DNA of 64,000 nt from Molanna angustata (GCA_963576475.1 OY754982.1:4987201-5051200); one strand, 5' to 3'; positions 32,363 through 43,041 are shown, numbered from the stretch's first letter. Program-made: numbers and translations. The notes: a model not told the origin generated them from the letters alone.

Positions 32363-32875
32363 TACATACCATCACGCCATGTCCCTCACGGGGTAGGCAG
32401 ATATAACAGAACTCTACATTTTTCTAACTTGTCACACATTCATCGCCTCGTCAACATTCTTTGTCTCATACATGTTCGTCTGCTGTTCACACTTCTTACA
32501 TTTCCGTCTTTCATTATATCGTTTACATGGTCGTGCCATCATTTTCTTGGGCGCCCTCGACCTCTTATTCCGTTCCTGTCAGCTTTGTGTATTTTCTTCA
32601 TCGTTGCGTTATGAATGGCGATATGTTGCGATCATTCATAACTGGTCTAAGTGCTCCATTCACTCTTTTTCATGCCATATTTCTTCTTTCGATATCCTTA
32701 TCAGGATGTCCATTCCGTTGAAACATGTTTCCCTGATAGATATATTCTCGTCGACCAGCTCGAACGATTCGTTCTCTGCTTTTATTTGACACGCTGCTCT
32801 GCTTTCACTCATTTCGAAGACTTTCTGGTATTCATCTCTAGACCGTTTTCTATGCATCCTTCATATACCATAATT
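32363..32875 (-). mobile_element. LINE family T, RT relic and 3' terminus
   Basis: The minus-strand frame from 32857 reads FEMSESRAACQIKAENESFE then LVDE. This is the post-YADD region of a LINE RT (VMRV...S..C.I..E...E.VDE.KYLG), here decaying into other frames. The 3' terminus on the minus strand is CTACCCCGTGAGGGACATGG followed by CGTGATGGTATG and a (TATG)n stub. It is inactive; the domain order matches LINE tails known from several insect groups. Confidence 0.7.
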
Positions 32876-33379
32876 ACAAGAAAAAAAATTAATAGAAAAG
32901 AAACAGGTTTGAAAATTAAAAGTACAAATTTCCATAAATACTTCTACAAATATGTTTTTCAAATTTCGTGCATAAATCCATTGCAATCATTTAGGATTTC
33001 ATGTCGTGGCAACAAATCAAAAGATCAGATGATCCCCATGTCACGTTTTCAAATCCCCGACAGTACGCGTTATAGATGCGAAGAAATGGGAAGATGAAAC
33101 GGAATAGACGATGGCAGGAAATAAAGGGGAAACAGGTAGGAGCTGTATGATTAAAGATAGAAAAGAAGGCACCTGACACCCGCTGGAAGAAATGTAAAAT
33201 CAAAAATATTTATGAAAATACATCGACAACACAAACGGGGAGAGGGAGGAAAATCTAAATTTATGAGCAAAATCCAAAGTTCACAGATGCGATCGATTAT
33301 TAATGTCGTGATGTATGCAAGTAACACATGAGCATATCAAAAGATGCATATCAGTGTGGTAAAAATAATCTTCTCCTTA
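32876..33379. other. No feature recognised
   Basis: AT-rich, with A-rich runs near 32880-32890. A degenerate stretch at 33080-33200 (GAAGAAATGGGAAGATG, CGCTGGAAGAAATG) hints at another LINE tail but cannot be assigned. Confidence 0.35.
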
Positions 33380-33655
33380 CGAATGTGCCATATCTGGGTT
33401 TCCTGACGTTGACAATCACGTAAGCCGCCCCGGTCATGCGCCATCTGGAATAACTCCTTCAGAATCTTCACTTCAGTCCACTCTCAGATGTTACGCAGCC
33501 AAACGTCTGCCTTCTGCCAGGTCCATGCCGTCCCTCAATATTGTCCATCAGCAACAACCGGAGAACCTCATATTTTCGGCCCGTGTAGGATGTCACCCGG
33601 ATAAGAAATTGTGCGGATCTTTACACATTTAAAATTTTTAAGAGGTATAACTAAT
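33380..33655 (-). mobile_element. LINE family S, ORF2 C-terminal relic
   Basis: Minus-strand reading, with frame changes: GRKYEVLRLLLMDNIEGRHG, PGRRQT, then WLRNI, EWTEVKILKELFQMAHDRGG. This is the K/Y..L.L...G.I.G.RG.GRR..SWLRN.R.W pattern of another common insect LINE tail. At least one frameshift. Confidence 0.65.
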
Positions 33656-34214
33656 AGTGCTTTTTAATTATGCAAAATGTCCCAAAGCTTTACTACTATT
33701 AAATGAATTTATGAGACGATACAACTTGTTGATACGCGATGGATTAATTTATATAAATTTTATAACTTGTTATTGGGTGCATGTTAAAATAATATTTGAC
33801 ATAGTACCTGTTAGTTGACCGAGAAGTAAAAAAAAAAATAAAAAAAAATATAGAAATAAGCATATATATAATAAAACTTAAAAAAATATAAAAAATAAAT
33901 AAATAAATCATGGGGTAAAGTAGTTTAACGAACTGCTGCCATAGACAAACAGACATTATTTATTCAAATGAAATTTTATGATGATACAAAAAAAGTGTGT
34001 TTATAAAAATTGGCTTTACTGTTTGTTTTTGTTATATTATATACTTTTTATTTTTTTTTAAATTACTTATTTTATACGAGTATTACACAATATTTTGACT
34101 AAGTGACAATATATAACAAAAATTAAAGTGTTGATACTCTCTCAACAGAGTTAAAAAGTCGTGTTCGAGTGAGGAGTATCGATATTACATACAGAAGAAA
34201 AATTCAACATATGG
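33656..34214. other. LINE N 3' flank and AT-rich sequence
   Basis: Low-complexity A/T runs at 33825-33905. The section 33990-34214 is probably the 3' UTR of the neighbouring minus-strand LINE N. Confidence 0.4.
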
Positions 34215-34470
34215 GATTATGTATTGCTAAAAATATGCCCTTTTAATGCTATTTTAAATTTATTTTGATCTTTTAATTCTCTAATGGAAGTGGGCAGGTC
34301 ATTGTAACATAATATTCCCCTATATGAAAGTAATTTCTGTGCTGTAGTTGTATTTTTCTTTGGTATGATGATTTTGAACTTTGCTCTAGTCTTCCCTGTT
34401 CCACTAGAAAAAATTTCAGGATGGTTCTGTCTGTGAGCACATATGTATAGTTGCAATCGTGTCTTTTATC
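34215..34470 (-). mobile_element. LINE family N, ORF2 C-terminal relic
   Basis: The minus-strand frame 34456-34217 reads MQLYICAHRQNHPEIFSSGT, then KLLSYRGILCYNDLPTSIRE and FKIALKGHI. The Y.G...YN.LP..IR......FK..L pattern marks a LINE ORF2 C-terminus. 5'-truncated. Confidence 0.65.
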
Positions 34471-35267
34471 TGTTTTATTGTTGGGACCGGGTTAATTATT
34501 TATGTTAATTAATTAAAAAAATCATTATGTTTTTTTATATATTGTTTTTTTTAGATGTATGTTTTGTTTTGTTATATATGGTTATTTTGTTACTTGTTTT
34601 TTTTACCGTGTAAATAGTTGCACCTCCATTAAAAGCACAGATTCATCTCTTTTTGAAGGAAGTTTTACTGTAAATTGTTAGAAATTCTACTTTGTAATTT
34701 AATTTTCTTATGTAAAATATATTTTGTAATAAATGACATAAAACAGATACAATCAGTGTATGTAATGTGTATTGTGTGTAACGCAATGGTCACCAACACA
34801 CCTTGCAGATATATTTATATGCAAATGTATAATAGAAATTAAATCTGATAATTAAGGCATAGTACGCATTTATGGCCGACCTTTGGTAGCGAGTGTTGGA
34901 AACATAAAGCAATTCACTATAATACATAATTACTTACAACATTTTGAATGCTCCCTGCATTTTTAATTCAACTCGTTTCAAACTATAATTTTGTTCAAAT
35001 TGACCAATTCGATACAGATATTTAATATTGTTTTCATTTCATTGAAAACTTTGAATAGATCAAGACCATAGTATATATGCTTCACCTGTATGTCAATACT
35101 GAAATTTTGCTATTGATTTTAAACTAACTTCCCGACCAGTTGGAGTTCTGAAACTTTCAGAATTTGTGTATTACCGATGACAATGCACGTTAAAACAAAC
35201 TTTTCCAGCTTGGTTCGTTTGATATTTTGATAAAATTTTAAAATTTTGAATTTTAAACAACCTTATA
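34471..35267. other. No clear feature
   Basis: A plus-strand 3' end may lie at 34600-34745 (GTAATAAATGACATAAAA), but no coding part precedes it. The rest is AT-rich and unrecognised. Confidence 0.35.
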
Positions 35268-35425
35268 AGTACATACATACATACCGTCACGCCATATCCC
35301 TTACGGGGTAAGCAGAGAGAGCCGAGCGCCATACTCCTCTATTATTGCATACATTCCTAGCTTCCTTTACATCCATGCATCGTCTCATACATGCTCGTCG
35401 ATTATTCAAGCTCCTTATATTAAGC
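35268..35425 (-). repeat. LINE family T 3' terminus
   Basis: (CATA)n, then CCGTCACGCCATATCCCTTA, CGGGGTAAGCAGAGAGAGCC, and CATCGTCTCATACATGCTCG match 32363-32475 (for example CATCGCCTCGTCAACATTC, CTCATACATGTTCGTC). Confidence 0.7.
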
Positions 35426-35534
35426 AAACTTAAGTATAATTATTTAAGTACTATTTATATTGAATCGCAAACGAATTTAAACAATCAGGACTGACGTGAA
35501 AAATTTTGTTATTCTTTATTTCAACGTAAAGATC
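35426..35534. other. Flank of the satellite
   Basis: Short AT-rich stretch without features. Confidence 0.4.
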
Positions 35535-36122
35535 ATTTTTTTTTATTAAATTGTTAATACTGTAAACGAACATACGTTTTTTTATTTAATTGTTAATACT
35601 GTAAACGAACATACGTTTTTTTATTAAATTGTTAATACTGTAAACGAACATACGTTTTTTTATTTAATTGTTAATACTGTAAACGAACATACGTTTTTTT
35701 ATTAAATTGTTAATACTGTAAACGAACATATGTTTTTTTATTAAATTGTTAATACTGTAAACGAACATACGTTTTTTTATTAAATTGTTAATACTGTAAA
35801 CGAACATACGTTTTTTTTATTAAATTGTTAATACTGTAAACGAACATACGTTTTTTTATTAAATTGTTAATACTGTAAACGAACATACGTTTTTTTATTA
35901 AATTGTTAATACTGTAAACGAACATACGTTTTTTTATTAAATTGTTAATACTGTAAACGAACATACGTTTTTTTATTAAATTGTTAATACTGTAAACGAA
36001 CATACGTTTTTTTATTAAATTGTTAATACTGTAAACGAACATACGTTTTTTTATTAAATTGTTAATACTGTAAACGAACATACGTTTTTTTATTTAATTG
36101 TTAATACTGTAAACGAACATAC
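35535..36122. repeat. 39-bp satellite, 15 copies
   Basis: The unit ACGTTTTTTTATTAAATTGT plus TAATACTGTAAACGAACAT repeats 15 times, almost without change. Copies 2, 4 and 15 carry TATTTAATTG instead of TATTAAATTG, one copy has ATG for ACG, and one has an extra T. The unit length is a multiple of three, which keeps a minus-strand frame open (13-residue repeat MFVYSINNLIKKR); I regard that as incidental. Confidence 0.97.
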
Positions 36123-36267
36123 GTTTTTGTTTTCAAATTAGAAAGTATTTTAAAAATTAATATTTGAACTACATAATAAGTATCACTTGTATAATTATCG
36201 AAACACATCTCGAAAAATCATGTAGGCTGCGCAGAAGACATATTTCATAGGAATGTACTATGTATTT

Positions 36268-36470
36268 CGCGGCACAGTTCGTAAGCCGTTTGGTTTCTGT
36301 GCGGGCATCCTGGGTTCGATCCCCAGCTAAGGAGAAATGATTTAAATTGATTTCTCACGTTATTATTGCTTTTCTGTGCTGAAAACAGTAGTTAGTTGGA
36401 ATAAATTGCCATATGCCAATAAACTCGCCACTTGCACAGGGTGCAAGGAAGTGTTTCTTATTATTATTAT
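36268..36470 (+). repeat. tRNA-derived SINE, best copy
   Basis: Head: GGCACAGTTCGTAAGCC, then TGGTTTCTGTGCGGGCATCC and the B-box-like GGGTTCGATCCCCAG (36312-36326). Body: GGAGAAATGATTTAAATTGA, TTTCTC. Tail: GTTGGAATAAATTGCCATAT, GCCAATAAACTCGCCACTTG, CACAGGGTGCAAGGAAGTGT and (TTA)n. About 200 bp. The tail is homologous to the 3' UTR of LINE family W. Confidence 0.8.
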
Positions 36471-37019
36471 GTTTAGTAGATGCAATCAATCAACAAATGC
36501 AAAATTTGTAACTACATAGCTGAAGCGTTAGAAATTTACAAAAATGTTTTCCTCCAACACTTTTCTAATTTTTTTTTATACACGTCGATTGAACTTTTTG
36601 TTACAAACCAATATAGTTTTTGTGTAAATTAGTACTTATAATATATTGAATCTTGTTTTGCAATCAATAATGTTGTCGAATGCCTAGACATTCGCATAAA
36701 TAAACAAAATTGCGAACATCTGTGATTTATAGTAGGTATAGATTTATGACTGTTACATATTCCGCATATCGAAATGTATATAGGTACCTACGCCAAGATC
36801 CGATTCACCCAACCCTTGATACCACCTCGCAGCCTGCCCTACGAATAGGGCTGTCACAAAAAGTATTTTTAAACAAAAAATAAGAATATGAATTGTAATC
36901 ACTATTTTGTATTTATAAATGTAATAGCGTTAATCCTCGTCGATAATAGCGGTAATTTTTAAAGTGTGACAGCACTAGAATATTTATTTCTAATTGGTTG
37001 AATATAATTTATTTTTATT
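36471..37019. other. No feature recognised
   Basis: AT-rich; no motif recognised. Confidence 0.4.
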
Positions 37020-37361
37020 TTTAGAAGAACGAATGACTCGGTCCTTAAAGAGCTCAAAATAAAAGAAAGATTGTCTACAGTATGCAGCCGCAGGGTATTG
37101 AGCTTCTTCGGTCACATCGCCAGGAGAGAGCCAAGTTATCTGGAAAAAAAGTATTATCACAGGAAGTGTACCAGGCAAAAGAAGAAGAGGCAGATCTCCT
37201 GCGCGATGGTGTGACCAAATTAAGGTGATGACCGGGAACGACCTTTATTCGGCGGTGCGAGCTGCAGAGGGCAGAGAGGACTGGAGGCGACTAGTTCTGT
37301 CCATTAGCGGCCCCGTAGATCACGACCCTCAGCATTGACGAAACGAAGAAGAAGAAGAAGA
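37020..37361 (+). mobile_element. LINE family Y, ORF2 C-terminus
   Basis: DSVLKELKIKERLSTVCSRR, VLSFFGHIARREPSYLEKK is in one frame. After a shift in the A-run near 37145 the second frame gives GSVPGKRRRGRSPARWCDQI, SAVRAAEGREDWRRLVLSIS, DHDPQH and a stop at 37336-37338, then a (GAA)n tail. It matches 7835-8069 and the minus-strand fragment at 62425. One frameshift only, so this is among the better preserved fragments. Confidence 0.8.
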
Positions 37362-37381
37362 ATTTATTTTTGTTATAAATA

Positions 37382-37425
37382 TCAGTAACTCCCGCCAGGG
37401 AAAAAAAATCCAATGTACATATATG
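37382..37425 (+). repeat. FB-A 3' end fragment
   Basis: AACTCCCGCCAGGGAAAAAA then AATCCAATGTACATATATG resembles the FB-A 3' end (GACTCCCGACAGGGAAAAAA, AATCCAATGTTTGCGCATAT at 43962-44001). Confidence 0.55.
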
Positions 37426-37444
37426 AATATATATTATATGACCA

Positions 37445-37740
37445 TATATACTGATATACATAGGAAGATAGAGGAAAGACAGTTGAGATGGTACGGGCAC
37501 GTTGAACGCAGACCGCCAGATCACATTGTAAACCAAGATATCTGCATGGATCTTCCTCGACATACATCCAGAGAAAAACCAAAGAATTCCTGGATCGTGC
37601 AAAGACGAAGCTAACTGCAGAGACATGGCCTAGGTGACAAAGTACATGACAGAAGGACCTATGTATAATTTAAGGACTAGGAGAGCTGACCCTAACAGTC
37701 GGCACGATATAGAAAGGGAGAAGAATATAGGATTGTAAAT
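37445..37740 (+). mobile_element. LINE family P, ORF2 C-terminal relic
   Basis: The frame includes RKIEERQLRWYGHVERRPPD, the I..RQLRWYGHV.R...... motif of another widespread LINE tail. Further along come DLPRHTSREKPKNSW and, in other frames, RRADPNSRHDIER. The end GAAAGGGAGAAGAATATAGG is A/G-rich as in related copies. Confidence 0.65.
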
Positions 37741-38477
37741 ATTTTGTATAATTATTTCTATAAAAACAATTAACCTACAACTGAACACAAGTTCCTTTTT
37801 TCGAATAGTGAAACAAGGCATTTTGTTTATTAATTTATTTGTTTATATATTTTTTATCCCATATATTTTTTATCCCATATCGTTTTTTTTTTGCTTTCTT
37901 GCATTTCTTTAAAACCTTATGATTTATTATAAGGTGTATGTGACAGTTTATTATATAAAATATATAGTTGTTTTTTTTTTCTTACTAGTCATGTTATATA
38001 TGATTATTTTTATTTGAGTATTTGTTGTTATTTTAGGCGATAAAGATAAATTTATTTATTTTAATACAATACAAAACATTCGATAAACAACGCCCCACTA
38101 GGCAATACCGTTTCTTGGACTTAAGAAAAATTAATCATTTAATGATTTTCTTTTTGGCAACCCTATCAATCAATATGTATCTCAAACGATACAGCCCCGC
38201 TCATCAGGGTTTTAACTCCCTACAATAAAAAATATTGCTTTGTGCTTTACGACAATACACATTAAAGCTTTTACAGATTAACGGGGACCCTTAAGAGGAT
38301 TACATACTAAATGTGAGACTTAATTAGCTAAAGGAACTTAAATGCTATCCTCTTTTATTATGAAAAAAAATGTTGTTAGCGTTAATTTTGTCGTAAAATA
38401 AACAATGAGTTTTGGTTAATGAGGCTACTAACAAAATATTTCACATTTTTGTTAGCTTTCAAATCTTAATTAGTGGA
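37741..38477. other. AT-rich, one repeat motif
   Basis: AACGCCCCACTAGGCAATAC at 38088-38107 belongs to the small CCCACTAGG-type motif set (also 32067, 39355, 58094). Otherwise nothing recognised. Confidence 0.4.
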
Positions 38478-38525
38478 TTAGGAAAAAATCCAATGTTTTC
38501 GTATATGCAATTAAGAAAATATTCC
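38478..38525 (+). repeat. FB-A 3' end fragment
   Basis: GGAAAAAATCCAATGTTTTC then GTATATGCAATTAAGAAAAT is close to the FB-A terminus (AATCCAATGTTTGCGCATAT, GCAATAATAAAA). Confidence 0.5.
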
Positions 38526-39097
38526 ATTTTTCCATATATCTCAGAAACGATAATAGCTAGAACACTGAAAATTTGTATAAATAGAGAAAATTACAATATC
38601 TCATTAAAGTTCCAGCGATTTGTCAAACATTTTATATCAAGAAAACATTTTTATGACAAATTTATGTGCTTAAACGTCTACAAACTACTTTTTTCGTAAA
38701 TAATATGAAACTGCCTTTTCGGTATAACTCGTCAGGATGGTTAATAAAGACAAAATATCCTACACTTAACATCCAGATGAACGTAACTAGCAATTTTATT
38801 ATCATGTGTATTAATATAGGCGTTACTGAATTGATGTAAAGTATAAGTGATTATCATAAACGGAAACACAATAAAATTCTATATATCTACCTATCTACCA
38901 ACATCCACTAAAGCATTTATTACGTAGTTAAAATGTCTCGAAATACCTACGTGAAATTTCGTCTAAAATGTCATGACAATGTTCATAAACTTCAAATTAT
39001 ACGACGAAATGATATAAATTAATCGAGCGTTAAGTACACGAATTTATTAACATGTTATAAGTACTAAACGTATCGTCATAATTTACACTTGCACCTA
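38526..39097. other. No feature recognised
   Basis: AT-rich; the plus-strand frame 38412-38699 runs into the FB-A fragment and shows no motif. Confidence 0.4.
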
Positions 39098-39152
39098 CAT
39101 ACCATTGTGGGAACCAGCAACATGTGAGCGGGTGTGCAATAGGTACCTTTTG
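39098..39152 (-). repeat. Repeat family G, terminal fragment
   Basis: CATACCATTGTGGGAACCAG then CAACATGTGAGCGGGTGTGC matches 12985-13045 with internal loss. Confidence 0.6.
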
Positions 39153-39764
39153 GGGGTATATATTTTTTTATTTACTTGCAATTCACCCTAGAGAGAGCGC
39201 TTTTTGTCTTGGTGAAAATATCATAATTTGGTCAAATTTGTTGAAATTAAATTAATTAAAGATGGATGTTATTTGACTTTAAGAAGTTAAGTAATTATTT
39301 ATTTACCTTTTATCACACCATATTTATAATGACAACAATAAGTAGATTACTGCTGCCCAACTAGGAAATCCTGTTCTAGGGCTAGCAGTTTACAATTTTT
39401 ATTGACAATAATATGCAATTATGAACCAGGTGATTGTTCCCGTTCCACACTAAATATGTACACAATCTCAACTTTCTGCAATCACAATCATTACCTCAAC
39501 AAACATATGGGCTCACACAAAACAGATCAACCAGATCCCAATGTCCGCCATAATACCTGTCATAAATCCAATCTCTGACGCGATTTTTATTTCAGAGCCA
39601 TAGAAAGAGACTAGTTAAATATGTTAATGTAATTAGTATGATATAATATATTCAATATGTTTGTTAATTAGAAATTTTGAATAGACATTATATATGACAT
39701 ATTGACTGGGGATATGCAAGTTAATGTGACGAGATTAAAATAAAATAAATTGTTGGAAGATATA
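39153..39764. other. No clear feature
   Basis: CTGCTGCCCAACTAGGAAAT at 39350-39369 is another member of the CCCACTAGG-like motif set. The rest is AT-rich. Confidence 0.35.
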
Positions 39765-39890
39765 CGGTTGAAGCAATTGAAAAATAAATGGTCAATAGTC
39801 TCCTCCTCCTGACCACACTCACAAACTGGACTGTTAATTACATTGATTTTGTAAAGGTGGGAAGCAACAAGGCAATTGGGTTTTATCGAT
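39765..39890 (-). mobile_element. LINE ORF2 C-terminal fragment (zinc motif)
   Basis: Minus-strand translation: NCLVASHLYKINVINSPVCE then CGQEEETIDHLFFNC. This C-x-C-x8-H-x4-C motif is close to the C-terminus of the intact ORF2 (CDCGEEEESVNHIFFSC). A short relic of an RNase H-bearing LINE, not obviously the same family. Confidence 0.7.
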
Positions 39891-39892
39891 TA

Positions 39893-39950
39893 TATAAAAT
39901 GGTGCAGACCAATCCTAGGATTGTGACCCAGAAGAAAAGAAGAATTTAAA
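39893..39950 (+). repeat. LINE tail motif shared with 2430-2612
   Basis: AATGGTGCAGACCAATCCTA then GGATTGTGACCCAGAAGAAA repeats the 2560-2605 sequence. Confidence 0.45.
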
Positions 39951-40139
39951 ATGATTATTCATCAAAAGGATACTATTATATGTGCGTTTTCAAAATATTT
40001 ATTGTTTATACATCTGCCTCCAAATATGACATTGCAAAAGTTAGTCAGTTTCATATTTGATATTCAATTTACAGTGATGAAGGGTTTCAAATAAAAGATT
40101 ACTTACATGATCAACATTAGTATGTTCTTAATTAACATT

Positions 40140-40650
40140 AATGGACTGCTAAAGCACCTTAGGTCTAGACTCATCTCTCGTAAAACAAAAACCCTCATTT
40201 ACAAAACTCTTCTTAGACCGGTCATGACATATGCATCAGAATGCTGGACATTGACCAAGAAGGACGAAAATGCATTGTTGGTGTTCGAAAGGAAAATATT
40301 TGGCCCTACCTGTGAAGGAGGATCTTGGAGGATCCGGTTTAACCATGAGCTAGAAATAATGTATGGCGAACCAAACGTTGTCCAATACATCAAAATGCAA
40401 CGTCTATGTTGGCTCGGACACGTTTGTAGAATGCCGGATAGCCGGGTCCCAAAGAAAGTATTGGACACCTGCCCTGGAGGAAGAAGAAGCAGAGGGAGAC
40501 CTAGGATGAGATGGCTGGACGACATCGAGGGCGATATAAGAGCGATCGGACAGACAAATTGGACGAGACTTGCTGTCGATAGGGCGGGATGAAGGCAGTT
40601 TCTTGAGGAGGCCAAGGCCCACGACGGGCTGTAGCGCCATTGCTGATGAA
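40140..40650 (+). mobile_element. LINE family X, RT thumb and C-terminus
   Basis: A single frame from about 40146: LLKHLRSRLISRKTKTLIYK, TLLRPVMTYASECWTLTKKD, QRLCWLGHVCRMPDSRVPKK, GRPRMRWLDDIEGDI. At 40590 TGA stands where related copies have TGG (DRAG-stop, then RQFLEEAKAHDGL), and the natural stop is at 40632-40634. So a nonsense change ends the frame 14 codons early. 5'-truncated before the YADD box. Related to 13453-13584. Confidence 0.82.
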
Positions 40651-40659
40651 TTAACATTG

Positions 40660-41407
40660 ATATAATAAAAAAAAATAACTCAGCTGTTCGTAATGTCAAG
40701 GGTCGGAATAAATAAACTACGATAAACGCGACACTGTGTTCAGGACGGTCGACGCATGAATGGCTGTTGTATTGGTTTGTCCGTACGGCGAGGATCTGTA
40801 GTTCGCTAACCTTCGCGAACTGTAGAGGATAAACAAACTGCAGCGCTATCATTAAAATTATTTTGTTCAATTGTTTGTATATTATAATTTGAATGAACGC
40901 ATTTGATATTTCATTTCATTTTTAAATGAACCATTGTCTTCAATATTTGAGATTTCATTTTGAGAATCATTTTCATTTCAGTATCTCAAAATATCAAACG
41001 TAATATTGAAACTTTCACGAAGTTTAAACATCAGCATTTGTTATATTATGCGCGGCGTACGATCTTAGGTATGCCATATCAAGTTCTCCGGGGTATATTT
41101 CTCCTTTAATTTACATCATTTTCATGTGCCTTAATTTCTTAAGATTTTAACCGCATATTTAATCATTTAGCTAATTCCCGCAAAGCCATTCCTCTTGTAC
41201 TCCACGTGCGTTTACAACCACCTGAGAAAATTAGTCTACGTCAGGATTATATGGAACAAAGGCCATGTTTGATAGCACAATCAACAGCACATAAGCCGTC
41301 TTCATCTTTCTTTACAAAACGGCATAAGATCATCCGTTAATAACAGTGGTTCACCACGAATGAGGTACAATAAGAAATATCGTTTTAACAGTAAATTTCA
41401 GAATATC
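40660..41407. other. No feature recognised
   Basis: Mixed composition; the minus-strand frame 40870-40199 mainly overlaps the LINE antisense. Nothing recognised. Confidence 0.4.
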
Positions 41408-41730
41408 TATATCATATTAGCTGTGAGGCATCGGCTTAGAATAGTGCTTCCACTCTTTTCTATTATTGTTTTCGAGTGTCCCGTAAGAGCCGGGTAATCG
41501 AAAATACAACAGGCAACAATTATAACATCTCACATAGTTCAGCAATGAGGTTCACCACCCATTCTGAATATAATGCCTTTTGAGGTGAAACGAGACTGGT
41601 GTGTGGGTATACACAGATATGTTGTGCTCCCTTTTATAAGGCAATGCACACCCGTACACCTTTCGCTGGTTACCCCACATTGTGGGATATGCCGTGATGG
41701 TATGAATGAATGAATGAATATTTGTATTTA
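41408..41730 (+). repeat. Repeat family G, long copy
   Basis: About 300 bp, reverse complement of 12968-13278, ending GGATATGCCGTGATGGTATG then (AATG)n at about 41703-41720. The terminus resembles that of LINE family T. Confidence 0.82.
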
Positions 41731-41917
41731 TTATTATTGACAATGTTCGCCTAAAAGTATAGCTAGATCGATCAAAAATTAAAATAATTACTCGAATATT
41801 TTTTAAAAGTTGCATGTACTAAAAAAAACAACTTCTGAATAGATTGCGCAAAAGGTTTCTTCGTTACTTCATAGAGGGCGATAGTATAAAACGTCTTATT
41901 TTCAATTATTAAATATA

Positions 41918-42085
41918 TAAAACTTTCAAAATTGTATTGATAAGGGAACTCAATAAGAACGTAAACCGGCCGATGACAGGTCGTAAGCCCTGTAGGTGCC
42001 TTGAGTTCCTGGTTCTTCTATAATATTCCATCATCGTCTCTATTGAGATGTTAAAAATTTGTCAAAAATAATAAAGACTATATAA
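41918..42085. repeat. Fold-back family FB-A, right part
   Basis: AACTTTCAAAATTGTATTGA, ACGTAAACCGGCCGATGACA, GGTCGTAAGCCCTGTAGGTG and CTCTATTGAGATGTTAAAAA match 59885-60080. The left arm is lost. Confidence 0.75.
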
Positions 42086-42173
42086 AAAAACAAAGTACAC
42101 GAAAAAACTTTTCAAATACTACGCATATATTTAATGTACCTACCTACATACTTAAAACAAGAAAATACTTTAT

Positions 42174-42291
42174 CCAGGGGGGCAAGTCTAGTCCAACCGG
42201 CGAAATCGAAACCCTCGTGATTATTATATCCATGATATGGGTAATAACGAAGGTTTTGATTTCACCGATTGGACCAGACTTGTCCCCCTGG
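42174..42291. mobile_element. Palindromic MITE family B, short copy
   Basis: Complete ends: CCAGGGGGGCAAGTCTAGTC at the left and GACCAGACTTGTCCCCCTGG at the right, near-perfect complements. The inner part of the left arm is deleted (CTCGTGATT jumps to ATTATATCCATG). Confidence 0.85.
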
Positions 42292-42292
42292 T

Positions 42293-42465
42293 TAATCGGC
42301 GAAATCAAAACCCTCGTGATTACCTATATCATTATATAATTATCATATGGAGTTCTATAACATCAAAAGATATTATAGAACTCCTTGATAAATATTATAT
42401 CCATGATATGGGTAATCGAGAGGGTTTTAATTTCGCTGGTTGAAACGACTTGACCCTGAGGACCT
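42293..42465. mobile_element. Palindromic MITE family B, adjacent copy
   Basis: Starts TTAATCGGCGAAATCAAAAC directly after the previous copy and ends TTTCGCTGGTTGAAACGACT then TGACCCTGAGG. The two copies abut with no spacer; the left outer end of this one is missing. Confidence 0.8.
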
Positions 42466-43041
42466 GATTATGACAAATGACAAGGGAATGGTAGTCGCCG
42501 TATATTGGAGTAGTGGAATTTGAACCAGCCTGACACGGAAACTAACTACGTACATGACTAACTTCAATAACATAATTTTTTTTATCACTGAATGAACTAA
42601 TAGATTTTATCTCTACTTCTTATTCTTCTTTTTTCGTTCTCTGCCTTTAAAAACACATTTCATAAATGTTCCATAAGCTCGGATGCACCATAGATAATGA
42701 TGATTCAGTTAAGGGTCCAGAAACTTACGTAAATAGATAGGTAAGATCTCATCAAACAAATATACAATTGATGATCCGACCTTCACAATCCACTATAATA
42801 TTGACGTACAAAATTTTAATGGTGTATCTAAAAAGATGACAGAAGATAATAAAATAGTATACAAAGCTGTTTCATATTATGTGAAACCATTAATATAAAT
42901 TTAAACTTCTGAATCAAACAGTTCCTAGAAAATAAAACGGACTACTAAAACAATTCGTGCCAAATGACATTGACAGAGCAATTAAGTTGATAATATTGAA
43001 CTGATTCAATTAATAATGAGACGATAAAATCTATTTCTATA
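42466..43041. other. No feature recognised
   Basis: AT-rich upstream flank of the possible coding relic. Confidence 0.4.

Noticed and set aside
35788..36081. 97-codon minus-strand frame with a 13-residue repeat
   Set aside because: It is only the translation of the 39-bp satellite; the period is a multiple of three, so the frame stays open without selection.
35535..36122. CRISPR-like array of regular repeats
   Set aside because: The units are contiguous with no unique spacers, and the window is eukaryotic.
36300..36330. Functional tRNA gene around the B-box-like sequence
   Set aside because: No cloverleaf can be drawn upstream, and the sequence recurs with the same body and tail at 437-645, so it is a SINE head.
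40199..40870. 223-codon minus-strand frame
   Set aside because: Mostly the antisense of the family X LINE coding region, which has clear RT-tail motifs on the plus strand.
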